A program made the position numbers and the translations under genes. A stretch of DNA of 64,000 bases, taken from positions 18,311 to 82,310 of the IMG/VR virus record IMGVR_UViG_3300044695_007705. One strand, given 5' to 3'. The notes under the pieces were generated by a model. It saw nothing but the letters and a program-made list of their open reading frames with translations, was not told the DNA's origin and did no database searches. Below, piece by piece: positions 16,945 through 26,467 of the stretch. How positions within the stretch are numbered: position 1 is the stretch's first letter; every line of letters starts with the position of its first letter. Origin of the DNA: a virus.

Positions 16945-19459
16945 TAGTTCTTGGGATCGTAAATCAAGCAAAAGGGGAAAGTCTCCGGCTTTTGCCCTTA
17001 ACCCGGCTCGTGTGAACTTCGAGTTCGCCAATGACAGAGCGAGGAGTAAAATATTTCAGCATGTAATCGGCCGAGTAGAGTTCACTCAAGACGGCCAAAG
17101 TAAGAACCGGGCAAGAGATGAGGTAATTCGAAGGGAGTATGATCAGAAGACTCTGTCCGAGTACAAATACAGAAGTATTTCGCATGTTCATACCCTTCCT
17201 GTTCTCCTGTCTGATGAAGTAGAAGTCTTGGCACATGGAGTACCCGTCCCAAATGGCTTAGAAAACTGCGCCATGGCCGGAATGAGCTGCAGTGATGGTG
17301 CGAGTGATACTGAGTGTGAGGTGGGAAAGTGCGTTATTGGCAGACTGGTTAATGAAGAACGGGGCAAGTGGAGATATGAGTCGTATACTGTGCCGGATCT
17401 TTACTACTATTTATATGGGGAAGAGGTTGTAGAGACTTTAGCTGTTTCGCGAGGGGTGTTTCAGCTTCCAGGAGCGGATGAATCGGTAAATGTTGACAAA
17501 GTGGCTAGTGTCTACTCGACAGTATATCTCCCCCCGAGCACATATTCGGGCGAGAGTTTTACAAGGCGAGTAGTAAAATTCCTTTCACCGACATCGCTTC
17601 AAGACTCTTTAGATATATTTGTACGACTTATCCTTAGCAGTGATATTCTCGCCACCGTCCCACTCGAGAGAAAGACTTACGATCGAGTATTTAACTCTGT
17701 TACAGAGTCTTTGCCATCGGCATGGTCTGAATTTATAGCTGCAGAATTAGATGAGCTTTGGGGTGACAGAGAAAATCTTACAAACAGAGAGTTTGTAGCA
17801 GAATCTTATAATGTGTTGGGCTTATTGTACCAAAAAGCAATACAGTTCGCGCTAAGCTCTTTCCGACTGCCTGCGATTGCAATAGACGGGCAGATTTCTC
17901 GGCCGGTGTATAATAGACTTCCGGGTGTGTCCGGGGCGTATAATAACGAAGACAGTGATTCGGATGTTGCAAAATGGCTGACTTCCGGCTCGGATATGGA
18001 ACTCAGCGATTCCAAGACGCGAATAGACTGGTTTTATAATAATTTTCTCGACCCGGAAACTTGCTATCCACTAAACCTGGACTGGACCGCTCAGCACATG
18101 GGTTTCTTTGGTGGTATGTGGAACTTGGAATGGGATTCCCCGTTCAAACGCTTGCTGTTAAGGAATGCGCATAAGAATGATTTGCCCGAAGGCGGCTTAT
18201 GGACTCGAGACTCAGAAGAGGATACTTTAAGGGGTATAGATCTTTCGCAAATAGAATTTGCTTGCGGGAATAACACAGTATCGAGATATTCAAAAAACTT
18301 ATACAATTTAGATAATTCTCTGGTAGAGCGTGTAGTAGTTGACGAACTTATTGCTGACATGTCTCAATGGCCAGGACTTATACCGGCTAGAGGTTCTTTA
18401 TTGTCAGTAATATTTATGTTCTGGGCTTTTAATATAAAGGCAGTAAGCGCTGAAGAATTTGCTGTTAACGATGACGGATCTTATAGTGTTAGAAGTGGAC
18501 TAAGGGCTCTCGAGTCAAGCTCCCCTGTTAATCTCCCTGTAATTTGGGATGTTATACACGTCGGCACTGATCAGGACGCCGAAGTTGGGATGTACAGTAA
18601 TCAGTTAGTGGCTGACATGGCTGTTTGTCGAGACGTTAATTTGGCGAATACTGTTGTAATACGAATGCCGTTTTATTACAATAGAGATGGTAAGACTTGG
18701 GATGCAGCTAAGAGTATAATAGATAACTGGATGACTGCTACTGCAGACAAAAGACTTCAGTACGGTTATCCTGTCTCTGATTTATTAACCGCTGATGATT
18801 TTTTCTTTGAGATATCTGGGGGGCAAATAGACACAGTTATCTGGTATCCAGATGAAATTACCCCCCAGTCAATACCTCCGGCGGGAGAATTTCAGAATAG
18901 GTTTGAGGGCGATGGGGGAGAGTCAAATTTGGTTGACCCCTATTCAATAACTGTCGTAGAGTCGGCAAATGCCATGAGCGGGGGATTGTGGTCTTTCAAT
19001 CCAGATTTTTGTAGTCCTTTCTCCAATGAGTTTTGTATTGAGTTTTTTGCCTACGTCGGGGATGTCGGAGAATTTGAAAATGACTTGGTTATTGTTGTTG
19101 CGGATAATAATTTATTATCTGGTTGGGGTATTCTTGGAGACTCCCTTATTTTAAATTTTGAGCCATTTGGTGAGGATCAAATAATACCATTGCCATGGCC
19201 TAGAGAGTCTTTGACTCACTGCAGTATTCAGTATTATCAGGGGAGTTTAATAATTCATCTGGGGGGAGAATTAATAGCTAGTGTTCCTTACGAAAATAAA
19301 ATTAACGATCCAATAATGGCCTTCGGGTTATTTAAACTCTTGCTGCCAGAACAGCAGGATGTCGAAGTGTTTTTAGGCCAGATAAGAATCTCTTCTTCAG
19401 CAATATACAAAGATCAGGAGAGTATAACAATCCCAGGTTATCCATTTTTTCAGGAGTAA
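16931..19459 (+). CDS. baseplate tail protein I-like with LamG-like C-terminus
   Basis: 842 residues. A central block near 370-420 (FLDPETCYPLNLDWTAQHMG, then WNLEWDSPFKRLLLRNA) has the signature of P2 gpI/Mu-type baseplate proteins that join the wedge to fibres. The C-terminal about 130 residues (from FCIEFFAYVGDVGE to VFLGQIRISSS) alternate beta-strands like a concanavalin/LamG-type carbohydrate-binding domain. The gene starts with an ATG overlapping the J gene stop, so the pair is coupled. The codon use becomes AT-rich towards the 3' end. Attachment of a lectin-like domain directly to a wedge protein is unusual. Confidence 0.75.
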   Translation: MISSNSSWDRKSSKRGKSPAFALNPARVNFEFANDRARSKIFQHVIGRVEFTQDGQSKNRARDEVIRREYDQKTLSEYKYRSISHVHTLPVLLSDEVEVLAHGVPVPNGLENCAMAGMSCSDGASDTECEVGKCVIGRLVNEERGKWRYESYTVPDLYYYLYGEEVVETLAVSRGVFQLPGADESVNVDKVASVYSTVYLPPSTYSGESFTRRVVKFLSPTSLQDSLDIFVRLILSSDILATVPLERKTYDRVFNSVTESLPSAWSEFIAAELDELWGDRENLTNREFVAESYNVLGLLYQKAIQFALSSFRLPAIAIDGQISRPVYNRLPGVSGAYNNEDSDSDVAKWLTSGSDMELSDSKTRIDWFYNNFLDPETCYPLNLDWTAQHMGFFGGMWNLEWDSPFKRLLLRNAHKNDLPEGGLWTRDSEEDTLRGIDLSQIEFACGNNTVSRYSKNLYNLDNSLVERVVVDELIADMSQWPGLIPARGSLLSVIFMFWAFNIKAVSAEEFAVNDDGSYSVRSGLRALESSSPVNLPVIWDVIHVGTDQDAEVGMYSNQLVADMAVCRDVNLANTVVIRMPFYYNRDGKTWDAAKSIIDNWMTATADKRLQYGYPVSDLLTADDFFFEISGGQIDTVIWYPDEITPQSIPPAGEFQNRFEGDGGESNLVDPYSITVVESANAMSGGLWSFNPDFCSPFSNEFCIEFFAYVGDVGEFENDLVIVVADNNLLSGWGILGDSLILNFEPFGEDQIIPLPWPRESLTHCSIQYYQGSLIIHLGGELIASVPYENKINDPIMAFGLFKLLLPEQQDVEVFLGQIRISSSAIYKDQESITIPGYPFFQE

Positions 19460-19465
19460 GTATCC

Positions 19466-22400
19466 ATGAGCGAGTTTTTTAAACATGCCGGGGTGATGGC
19501 CCGAGCGCAAAGCAGGATTGTCGAAACGTTAGGTGTGCCTTTTGCCGATCCCTTTAACGAGGAGGCGGTAATCATTGATGTTAATGATCCCAAAAGGCTT
19601 GGCAGGGTCAAGGTCACTACGGACGACGGATTCACCTCTAAATGGATCCCTGTGTCCGGTTCGAGTAGCGGCACGTTAAGCTCGAGATATATCGGCTCGA
19701 ACGTCTTGGTTGGTAAGACAAATGGCCGAAGCGAAAACATGTATGTCATAGGTATTGTTAAGAATGACAAAGATGTTGGATTGAATGGGTCGCCGTTCCA
19801 ACTCCCCATAATCGATGAGAGCATGGCGGTTTGGAATGGATCTTCCGACCCTGGAATGACTTGCAATAGGGAGAACGAGGGGCGCACGTATATACTGAGT
19901 AACGAAATCAATCAAGATGTTGTTGTCTGTCTTAGGCGGAGTAGCCCGCAAGTGGGGAACAAACCGGCTTGGGCGTGGAAATCCCTGACCAACGGGCTTT
20001 GGGTCGAGAAGGGTATTAACCCGGGGAACGAAACCACAATCCCGATCGAGCAAGCGCAGTTGAGAAATCCGGGCATACCGGAATGTACCGAGTCACTGCT
20101 TGGCGAGAAGCATGACTTTGCTGAAGACAGGGGGTTCAGGACAACAAGCATGGTTTGCAGAAGGGATGAGAACGGCGAGTTTGGCTGGATCCCGGAATCT
20201 GCTCCTCCTGTATTCTTTAGAACAACTTTGCCTACTTGCTCGGAAAAAATACATGGCATGGAGGCGGTTGTAGACGATGGAAACAACTCAGAAATTGTAA
20301 AATGTTTGAGATATCAAGGGCTTATGAGGTGGGTGAAGGAGGGTAAAAGACTCCCGCACAAGTTTCACAAAAAGGATAAACCGCTTACGAAGGTGGAATT
20401 TCTGGATGGGTATGGGCCGGTGCCCGCACTTGAAGAGGGCGGGTTCGATTGGCTCAAGGAACCAGAGATTATTGAAACAGTCTTCGATACCGTAATCTCC
20501 AACATCCCTATAACTAATACAGATCCGGCCCTTAGGAACGCATTGCAACTGGCGGGGCTGTTACCGGCTCAGGCGTTTAACGGTGCGCAGGTATTGTCTA
20601 CCGCTGCGAGAGAGGCGATGAACCGCAGACTCGGGGTTCCTGTCGACACTTTAACTAACACGTTAAGACAAGAGCTAGATAGAGATGGAAAACTTTCGTT
20701 TGAAACTGCACAACTATTGACAGGTATAGGCGATGCGGGCAGGGTATTGACTAACGGGGTTGTTGGGGGCACGGTTGACCAAGCCCTGGTAAATATCGGC
20801 CAAAACGCCTTAAGAAATTCGCTGCTTTCACTGAGTCCGCAAACCGCGTCGGTAATGACCGGCTTGATGTCTGGAGGAGTCTGGGGCGCGATTGATACAG
20901 CCACTATCCTCGGGCTGAGCAAACTCCCCCCTGAGGTGAACAAGTACGTCCAGCCGGTTGTCGGAATCGCCAGGAACGTGCTCGCGGGGTATCCCACCGC
21001 CTTAGGAAATATTCTTAACACCGCGTCCGGGGGAGGGCTGACCGCCGCTGTTTCCGGTACGTTTAACTCGCTGCTCGGCAGGAACGCAATAACGCCTCAG
21101 ATCCTGTCCTCTACCGCCTCGTTGATTGGGGGTGGGGCCCTGGGGCCAATGGGGCAAATGTTCAACCAGTTCAGTAATTTGGCCGGAATGCCGATGGCGC
21201 CAGGCGCCTTGGGATCGTTACCGTTTCTCGCTAGCACAGCCATGGGTGCGCTGGGCATTGGCAACGCAGTGCAATCGTTGTTTGGTGGCTTAGGGGGTGG
21301 CATAGGCTTTAACGGGCTTGCCGCTCTTGTAGGGGGCGGGTTCAACCCAATATCAACTGCGCTGTTTGGGATTGGAGCATTGTCCTCGTTGTTTGGTGGG
21401 GCGGGCGGTAACTGTCCTTGCGATCCTAAGTGTCGCAAAGTTGCACATGGAGTCGATACGGACGGCCAGAAATTGCTCGATCCGTGTGGTGCTTTGACGA
21501 GTGTAAATGCCAATGCCTATTGTCCCACAGGTTTTTGTTTACCAAACAATGTTGGAGACGTAGCATTTGACTTGGGACTTACTCCTACTCTAGTTGGTAA
21601 AAATCTAATCCCTCCTAACACAAGTGACTTGACCCAGATGATATACGGGTCGCAGCGTCTTGTAAACATGGCGGAGAAGTTCTATGAATCTCGTTATGCG
21701 GACGAGGCGGAGAAAGAGGCGGAATTTGCTTACACGTTTGAAAACGTGGAAAAAGGGTTCAAAATGGCGGATAATAATATTACCCGCATTGAATCGGTTG
21801 AAAGGCGACTCATAGACTCCGGGTATAATACGCTGCAGAATATATTCTGGAAGCCGGGGCCAGAAACCGCTATTCTCGAGCAGCTTATAATCGATGTTAG
21901 GGAGAATTCCCAGGCCTTGCAATCCATATACCGGTTTGTCAAAACCCTCGACCTGGTTAAAGACGGCCCTAGGATCGGTGTTAACGTTACCCCGTCAATT
22001 GGACTGGCGTTAGCGAATATCCCCGGGCTTGCGGGGCTGTACGAAAAGAACAAGATCGAGACTACTAAGATTATGGAGGGCGGGATAAAACCAGCACACC
22101 TCGAATGGGAGACGATGACTCCCGGCCTAGACACTCCTGTTAAGCTCGGACTTTACAATCCCCCTCTGCCAATCGTCTTCCCCAACGAACGCACGCTATT
22201 TGACGAGGCGAGATTCCTGTCTATCTCGCTTGATTCGAAGATTGTAGACGATTTGCAAGAGAGCAAGCCGCCTATCGATCGGGTGCTGTCTCCGAATCAA
22301 ATCAACACTCTTAAGAATACGTTTATTCAAAGGGCGGGTGATGCGTCCCTGTCAAGCGGTATTATAACACCCGGCGGAAGAGTTACGCAAGACTTGCCAT

Positions 22401-22600
22401 TGCCCGAAGGGTTTGTTATTCCGGATGGCACCGTATTCCCCGAAGGGTCTTCGCTACCAACAGGTGTAGCGCTACCGTCCGGGACTTTACTACCCGCCGG
22501 TACTGTCTTCCCGGACGGGTTTGTATTCCCCGGGCAAGAACGCACTTCGCTGTACGAAGAGTTGAAAGCGAGGGAGAGCGGAGAAACCGACTGTGAATAA
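19466..22600 (+). CDS. baseplate spike/central protein with gp5-like OB domain
   Basis: 1044 residues. The N-terminal about 100 residues (EEAVIIDVNDPKRLGRVKVT, then YIGSNVLVGKTNG) are the OB-fold domain of gp5/gpV-type spike proteins. A Gly- and Ala-rich hydrophobic middle (about 420-650) contains membrane-like stretches and is followed by a cysteine cluster (CPCDPKC). A helical region is next, and the C-terminus ends in a hexapeptide repeat (979-1023). It starts 7 nt after the I-like gene. Its tail end contains a late element in the reading frame (ELKA codons), 24 nt before terminase. A spike role is likely; the hydrophobic middle is unusual for a spike and could contact membrane. Confidence 0.72.
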   Translation: MSEFFKHAGVMARAQSRIVETLGVPFADPFNEEAVIIDVNDPKRLGRVKVTTDDGFTSKWIPVSGSSSGTLSSRYIGSNVLVGKTNGRSENMYVIGIVKNDKDVGLNGSPFQLPIIDESMAVWNGSSDPGMTCNRENEGRTYILSNEINQDVVVCLRRSSPQVGNKPAWAWKSLTNGLWVEKGINPGNETTIPIEQAQLRNPGIPECTESLLGEKHDFAEDRGFRTTSMVCRRDENGEFGWIPESAPPVFFRTTLPTCSEKIHGMEAVVDDGNNSEIVKCLRYQGLMRWVKEGKRLPHKFHKKDKPLTKVEFLDGYGPVPALEEGGFDWLKEPEIIETVFDTVISNIPITNTDPALRNALQLAGLLPAQAFNGAQVLSTAAREAMNRRLGVPVDTLTNTLRQELDRDGKLSFETAQLLTGIGDAGRVLTNGVVGGTVDQALVNIGQNALRNSLLSLSPQTASVMTGLMSGGVWGAIDTATILGLSKLPPEVNKYVQPVVGIARNVLAGYPTALGNILNTASGGGLTAAVSGTFNSLLGRNAITPQILSSTASLIGGGALGPMGQMFNQFSNLAGMPMAPGALGSLPFLASTAMGALGIGNAVQSLFGGLGGGIGFNGLAALVGGGFNPISTALFGIGALSSLFGGAGGNCPCDPKCRKVAHGVDTDGQKLLDPCGALTSVNANAYCPTGFCLPNNVGDVAFDLGLTPTLVGKNLIPPNTSDLTQMIYGSQRLVNMAEKFYESRYADEAEKEAEFAYTFENVEKGFKMADNNITRIESVERRLIDSGYNTLQNIFWKPGPETAILEQLIIDVRENSQALQSIYRFVKTLDLVKDGPRIGVNVTPSIGLALANIPGLAGLYEKNKIETTKIMEGGIKPAHLEWETMTPGLDTPVKLGLYNPPLPIVFPNERTLFDEARFLSISLDSKIVDDLQESKPPIDRVLSPNQINTLKNTFIQRAGDASLSSGIITPGGRVTQDLPLPEGFVIPDGTVFPEGSSLPTGVALPSGTLLPAGTVFPDGFVFPGQERTSLYEELKARESGETDCE
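22400..22534 (+). repeat. hexapeptide repeat array at the spike C-terminus
   Basis: Seven complete six-codon units plus a partial one, pattern hydrophobic-Pro-x-Gly-x-x: LPEGFV, IPDGTV, FPEGSS, LPTGVA, LPSGTL, LPAGTV, FPDGFV, FPG. Such strict periodicity suggests a narrow beta-helix or prism-like tip. Confidence 0.85.
22561..22569 (+). promoter_or_regulatory. GTTGAAAGC upstream element, copy 7 (inside coding sequence)
   Basis: Reads AGTTGAAAGC within the last codons of the spike gene, followed by GAGGGAG. It ends 23 nt before the GTG start of the terminase gene. Confidence 0.7.
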
Positions 22601-24173
22601 GAGCCAATTGGCGAAAGAGAAATCTCTTGTCAAAGAGATGATGCTGAAAGTTGAGAGTTTGAGCCAGGAGGAGAGAAAAGAACTGCTTCGGCTAAAGTGC
22701 CGCACGGAATTTATTACCTACGCCCGAGTTATTACCCGAGAAGCCACAAACAGCGGCGTATTTACTCCGTATAGAGTACACGAGTTAATATGTGACTATG
22801 TTCAGAATATCTGTGACGGGAATCCGGATTATAAAAGAACCTGTATATCCTTGCCGCCTAGGAGCGGCAAAAGCATGCTTATATCTAAATTAATGCCGAG
22901 TTGGCAGCTAGGACGTAGCCCCAGCGCTCAGTTCATCATGGCGTCTTATGGTCTTAAGCTCACGCACGAGAACTCCAGGGCGATATTGAGTTATATTACA
23001 AGCGATACGTTTAAATGGATATTTCCTGAATGCAGTATTAATAAGAAAGACTGTAACCTTAAGACTATGAGAACTGGTCAAGGGGGAATTATAATGTCCG
23101 CTAGTGCAGGGTCCGGTGTTACTGGCTTCGGATTTGGTGTAATTAGCGAAGAAGATTTACCAGGTATCGGCATCTTAGACGATTTACTTGAAGACGGTAA
23201 TTCACTACAAGTACTTGAATCGACTTTTGCCTGGACTGCGACTCAGTTCCTTACTAGAGGTTTACCAAATAACTGTGTTATGTCGATGGGAACTAGATTC
23301 CACGTGGAAGATGTTATCGGCAGATTGCTATCAAGTGACCCGGAAGGTTGGCTAGAGCTAAATGTGCCCGCTTTGTGTCTTGATGAGGAGAACGATCCTA
23401 TAGGTAGAAAGTTAGGTGAATCACATTGGCCGGAATTTTTCCCTGTAGAAGAATTGAAAGTATATGAAAAGCAGGACAAGAATACTTTTGAGACGCTGTA
23501 TCTTGGTAGACCTAAGGGCGCCAGCGGTTCGATTTTTAAACACTCCTGGTTCGAGCAGCATGAGAAAAATCGTCAACAATACGAGTTTGTATTCGCAACT
23601 GCCGATACTGCCCTTAAAGAAAAAGAGATGAACGATTACTCGGTCATGTGCGTGTTTGGGGTTGTTAAAAAGACGAGGAAATTACACCTTATTAGTGTGT
23701 ACAAAGAGCAGATGGAGTTCCCGGACCTGTTAAAGGTGATGCCGCTGTGGTTAAAGACTTGGAAAGTAAGGGCGATTTATATCGAGAGCAGGGCTAGTGG
23801 ACTTCCTTTGATACAAATGCTTCGCAAAGAATTACAGATTCCGGTGAAGGAGGTAATCCCAACCAAAGATAAGATTATGAGGGCGAATGAGGTGGCGCCG
23901 GTAGCGGAAGACGGTCGAGTTTCGATATATTCAGAAATTCCCAAGCTCGGTGAATTAATGTCAGAGCTGTGTGCTTTTCCTTACTCAAAGAATGATGATT
24001 TTGTCGACGCTTTTGTCATGGGTTTAAGAGTGTATAGGGATGAGATTATGGGGGCGGCCAAGGCTGCCCATGGAGGATCTAGAGTTCAACTCCCCCAAAT
24101 CAATCATATTGGGGGTAGTCAAAGAGTTACGGGAAGACTCGGAAGAGGGAGCTTGCCAACTCAGTATTTATAG
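22593..24173 (+). CDS. terminase large subunit
   Basis: 526 residues, GTG start. This is the DNA-packaging motor and nuclease. Walker A is LPPRSGKSM (about 86-94), an acidic Walker B-like stretch is GILDDLLED (about 195), and the RNase H-fold nuclease acidic residues fall in TADTALKEKE (about 335), YIESRASG (about 396) and DDFVDAF (about 468). It overlaps the spike gene by 8 nt and is followed after 39 nt by a thioredoxin-like gene and the sigma factor gene. It has its own late element. Only the large subunit is seen; no small terminase subunit was recognised nearby. Confidence 0.93.
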   Translation: MNKSQLAKEKSLVKEMMLKVESLSQEERKELLRLKCRTEFITYARVITREATNSGVFTPYRVHELICDYVQNICDGNPDYKRTCISLPPRSGKSMLISKLMPSWQLGRSPSAQFIMASYGLKLTHENSRAILSYITSDTFKWIFPECSINKKDCNLKTMRTGQGGIIMSASAGSGVTGFGFGVISEEDLPGIGILDDLLEDGNSLQVLESTFAWTATQFLTRGLPNNCVMSMGTRFHVEDVIGRLLSSDPEGWLELNVPALCLDEENDPIGRKLGESHWPEFFPVEELKVYEKQDKNTFETLYLGRPKGASGSIFKHSWFEQHEKNRQQYEFVFATADTALKEKEMNDYSVMCVFGVVKKTRKLHLISVYKEQMEFPDLLKVMPLWLKTWKVRAIYIESRASGLPLIQMLRKELQIPVKEVIPTKDKIMRANEVAPVAEDGRVSIYSEIPKLGELMSELCAFPYSKNDDFVDAFVMGLRVYRDEIMGAAKAAHGGSRVQLPQINHIGGSQRVTGRLGRGSLPTQYL

Positions 24174-24212
24174 TGCTAAAATTATTAAGCCATTATTCAG
24201 GAGATTAATCCA

Positions 24213-24545
24213 ATGGAAAAAGAGACCTTTTTAAGAAAAGTCGTACTCTTCGTACAGCCCGGATGCCCCGCTTGCGAAGCTATGAAACCGATTTGGGGAC
24301 AAGTGGCCGGAGAAGTATCTGAAGAATACCCAGAACTGCGTGTGGGCTGGGGAGAATACGACGTCACTGAGGACAACTGGGAATTTCTCGAATCACTTAA
24401 GCCGGGAACCTCCGGGCAAGGAACTCCAGAAATCGCTGTTTTTGACGAAGAATGCGATTTGATCGGGTTTAACGGTGAGGGCATTATGCCCGCTTCGCAA
24501 CTTAAAAGCTTCGTGATCAATTCGATTAAGGGGGGCAGAGCCTGA
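24213..24545 (+). CDS. thioredoxin-like protein, CPAC active site
   Basis: 110 residues. The active site CPAC (about 18-21) follows a VVLFVQPG strand, and GTPEIAVFDEE near residue 70 contains the cis-proline of the thioredoxin fold. It is a likely dithiol reductant. One obvious partner is ribonucleotide reductase, but the nrdA protein already carries its own glutaredoxin, so this one may serve other targets. It lies between terminase and sigma and its stop overlaps the sigma ATG as TGATG or ATGA, so expression is coupled. Confidence 0.85.
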   Translation: MEKETFLRKVVLFVQPGCPACEAMKPIWGQVAGEVSEEYPELRVGWGEYDVTEDNWEFLESLKPGTSGQGTPEIAVFDEECDLIGFNGEGIMPASQLKSFVINSIKGGRA

Positions 24546-25270
24546 TGACCACGCAAGGTATTAATGTCGAGCTGAGAAGGGAGAGGCTTAGGAATAATTA
24601 TAATCGGAGGAAGACGGAGTACGAGCGGACTCGCGATTTTCACATCCGGGAAAATATGTGGAAAGCGAGTTATGCCGCGAGGAAAGTGGCTTCGTTCTCC
24701 GGTGTCCCATTTGATGAGTTGAGGTCTGTAGCCCTTGAAGCAATGGTCAAACTTTATGACAAGTGGGATCCAGAGAAGGCGAATTTTAGTACTTGGCTAA
24801 ATCGTTCGCTAACGTTCCAGCTATTGAATTATTTGCGCGATAACTCGCGAATGATCAAGATACCACGGTCGTATTCAGACGCTTATATGAAGATGAGAAG
24901 GATTGTTGGCAGGAGCCCAGACCTGACCGACGCGCAGATCTCTGAGGCTACTGGACTAACCGAGCAGCTTATAGCCGAGACGCGTGAAGCGTTTCAGATG
25001 ACGTATTTGGAGATTAACGAGGAGACAGAGATGCCAGTTGATGACGGCGGGATTGATGACGATAATCTCGCCTCGATGTTTAGCGATTATGGGGATATTA
25101 TAGGTAGGCTTTCGAAACTTTACCCAGAAGAATACACCTTTCTAATGGATGTTTACATTCACAAAAGAGCTGTGTCAACCATCTATCGTAAGAACCCAGG
25201 TATTAATAGTGCGGAGAAGATTGCAGCGAGGACGGACGAGCTGCTTAGCAAACTTATGAGTGATGGGTAA
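24545..25270 (+). CDS. phage sigma-70-family factor (probable late sigma)
   Basis: 241 residues. Region 2 is clear: FDELRSVALEAMVKLYDKWD (about 57-76), FSTWLNRSLTFQLLNYLRDN (about 80-99) and an IPRS segment. A region 3-like helix pair follows (SPDLTDAQISEATGLTEQLI, about 120-140). The C-terminal region is acidic then helical and could be a degenerate region 4; no typical -35-binding helix-turn-helix was recognised. This resembles T4 gp55-type and cyanophage late sigma factors that redirect host RNA polymerase. It is encoded in a late-element operon, which would give positive feedback if it reads that element. Confidence 0.82.
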   Translation: MTTQGINVELRRERLRNNYNRRKTEYERTRDFHIRENMWKASYAARKVASFSGVPFDELRSVALEAMVKLYDKWDPEKANFSTWLNRSLTFQLLNYLRDNSRMIKIPRSYSDAYMKMRRIVGRSPDLTDAQISEATGLTEQLIAETREAFQMTYLEINEETEMPVDDGGIDDDNLASMFSDYGDIIGRLSKLYPEEYTFLMDVYIHKRAVSTIYRKNPGINSAEKIAARTDELLSKLMSDG

Positions 25271-25976
25271 GTCGATATATACTGATATTGGCGAGCAGCA
25301 ATACAATAAAAAGCAGTTCGCGGAGAGATGGAAGTCTATTACTTCATCTTATGAGACAGGTGTCTTTTTTAACGAAGAGGACACCCTGTTCCTGAGACAA
25401 GTCTGCTTAAAGATTGAAAGGTTCAGGAAAATCGTCTTAAGGCCTGGACAGTGCAAGTTCAAGCTCACAAGCAAAGAGTTTAATGGTCGCAAAGTCAAGG
25501 GTGTAGTCTTGATGACACCCTCGTCTAAGTATGAAGTATGGATAGGTAAGTCTTATGTGATGTCCAGGATTTTTCCGAGAACTTATGCCCCCGACCCGGC
25601 CAAGGAGAATAGAAAACTCGCGATCCGTGCTTTGAGGAATATTATCCAACCGCAGATCGATCTTTATAAAAGACGAGTCTCGGGTCAAAGTGTTGTTAAA
25701 TCGTCGTTGACAGGCAAGCCGATACACGGAGCGTATCATGTCGATCATGTCTATCCGTTTATACGGCTTGTTGAGGAATGGTGCCGAGATAATTCTCTGG
25801 ACTTAGAGACAATACCCGTCAAATGTGTGGGTGTCACTTGCCGTCTATCTTGCATCAAGATGTCAGAAAGCTGGTTTGATTACCACGCTTTGAATGCACA
25901 GTACCAAGTGCTTGATCCGAGGGAAAACATCATCAAAGGTGCGAAGTACTATGGCAAGTCTTCGGACAATATCTGA
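25263..25976 (+). CDS. DUF3223/HNH-like protein
   Basis: 237 residues from the ATG at 25263, overlapping the sigma stop. The N-terminal about 90 residues (SYETGVFFNEEDTLFLRQVC) resemble the DUF3223 domain pattern. The C-terminal half has SLTGKPI followed by AYHVDHVYPFIRLVEEW (about 155-180), which resembles an HNH-type metal site (His-Asp-His). DUF3223 proteins occur in phages and plasmids and often carry such a nuclease-like part. DNA cleavage, perhaps in packaging or replication, is inferred. It ends 27 nt inside the convergent minus-strand gene. The family call is from sequence pattern only. Confidence 0.55.
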   Translation: MGKSIYTDIGEQQYNKKQFAERWKSITSSYETGVFFNEEDTLFLRQVCLKIERFRKIVLRPGQCKFKLTSKEFNGRKVKGVVLMTPSSKYEVWIGKSYVMSRIFPRTYAPDPAKENRKLAIRALRNIIQPQIDLYKRRVSGQSVVKSSLTGKPIHGAYHVDHVYPFIRLVEEWCRDNSLDLETIPVKCVGVTCRLSCIKMSESWFDYHALNAQYQVLDPRENIIKGAKYYGKSSDNI

Positions 25977-26467
25977 TCGAGCAGGTTAGCAACTTCTCGG
26001 GATATTGACTCAGGCAGTTCGATATTGCCTGACCTATTAAGCCATATTTGTTGCCGGGATTCTCCCGGAGAAAACATGCTGGCGACGGAAACGGACTCTC
26101 TGCCGACATAAACGTCTTGCTCCTCGCCATACCGTCTTTTTAAATACTGGACGATGGGAGAATTTTCTCCCTGCTTTTCGATCTCAACTTCAAGCGTTTT
26201 GAGCGAGCTTTGCAGGGCGGAAAATAGTCTGTCTCCTGTCAAGTCCCCCTCCGCTTCGATTGTTACCGAAGCGGCCCCTAAAGCGCGTACGTATTGCGAC
26301 AAGTTGTGTTCGACTTCGCGAGTATAGCCTTCGGCTACTGTGCGGAGAAACTCACGCCTTACCTGCTCTTTTGACAACTCGTTCAAAGAGTTTTGGACGG
26401 CCTTTTTTGCAGCGTCTTGCACCACGTCTTTGAAAAACAGTCCGAGAAGCGGTTTTAGAAACAACAT
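25949..26467 (-). CDS. hypothetical helical protein downstream of the hub
   Basis: 172 residues. The N-terminal 20 residues are hydrophobic (MLFLKPLLGLFFKDVV), possibly an amphipathic or membrane-associated helix. The rest is rich in charged helix formers, with no catalytic motif. The ATG overlaps the hub stop codon (TAATG), so it is made together with the lytic hub protein. A tail assembly chaperone, holin-like or spanin-like helper is possible, but nothing in the sequence decides between these. Its 3' end overlaps the convergent DUF3223 gene by 28 nt. Confidence 0.65.
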   Translation of the reverse strand: MLFLKPLLGLFFKDVVQDAAKKAVQNSLNELSKEQVRREFLRTVAEGYTREVEHNLSQYVRALGAASVTIEAEGDLTGDRLFSALQSSLKTLEVEIEKQGENSPIVQYLKRRYGEEQDVYVGRESVSVASMFSPGESRQQIWLNRSGNIELPESISREVANLLDQILSEDLP

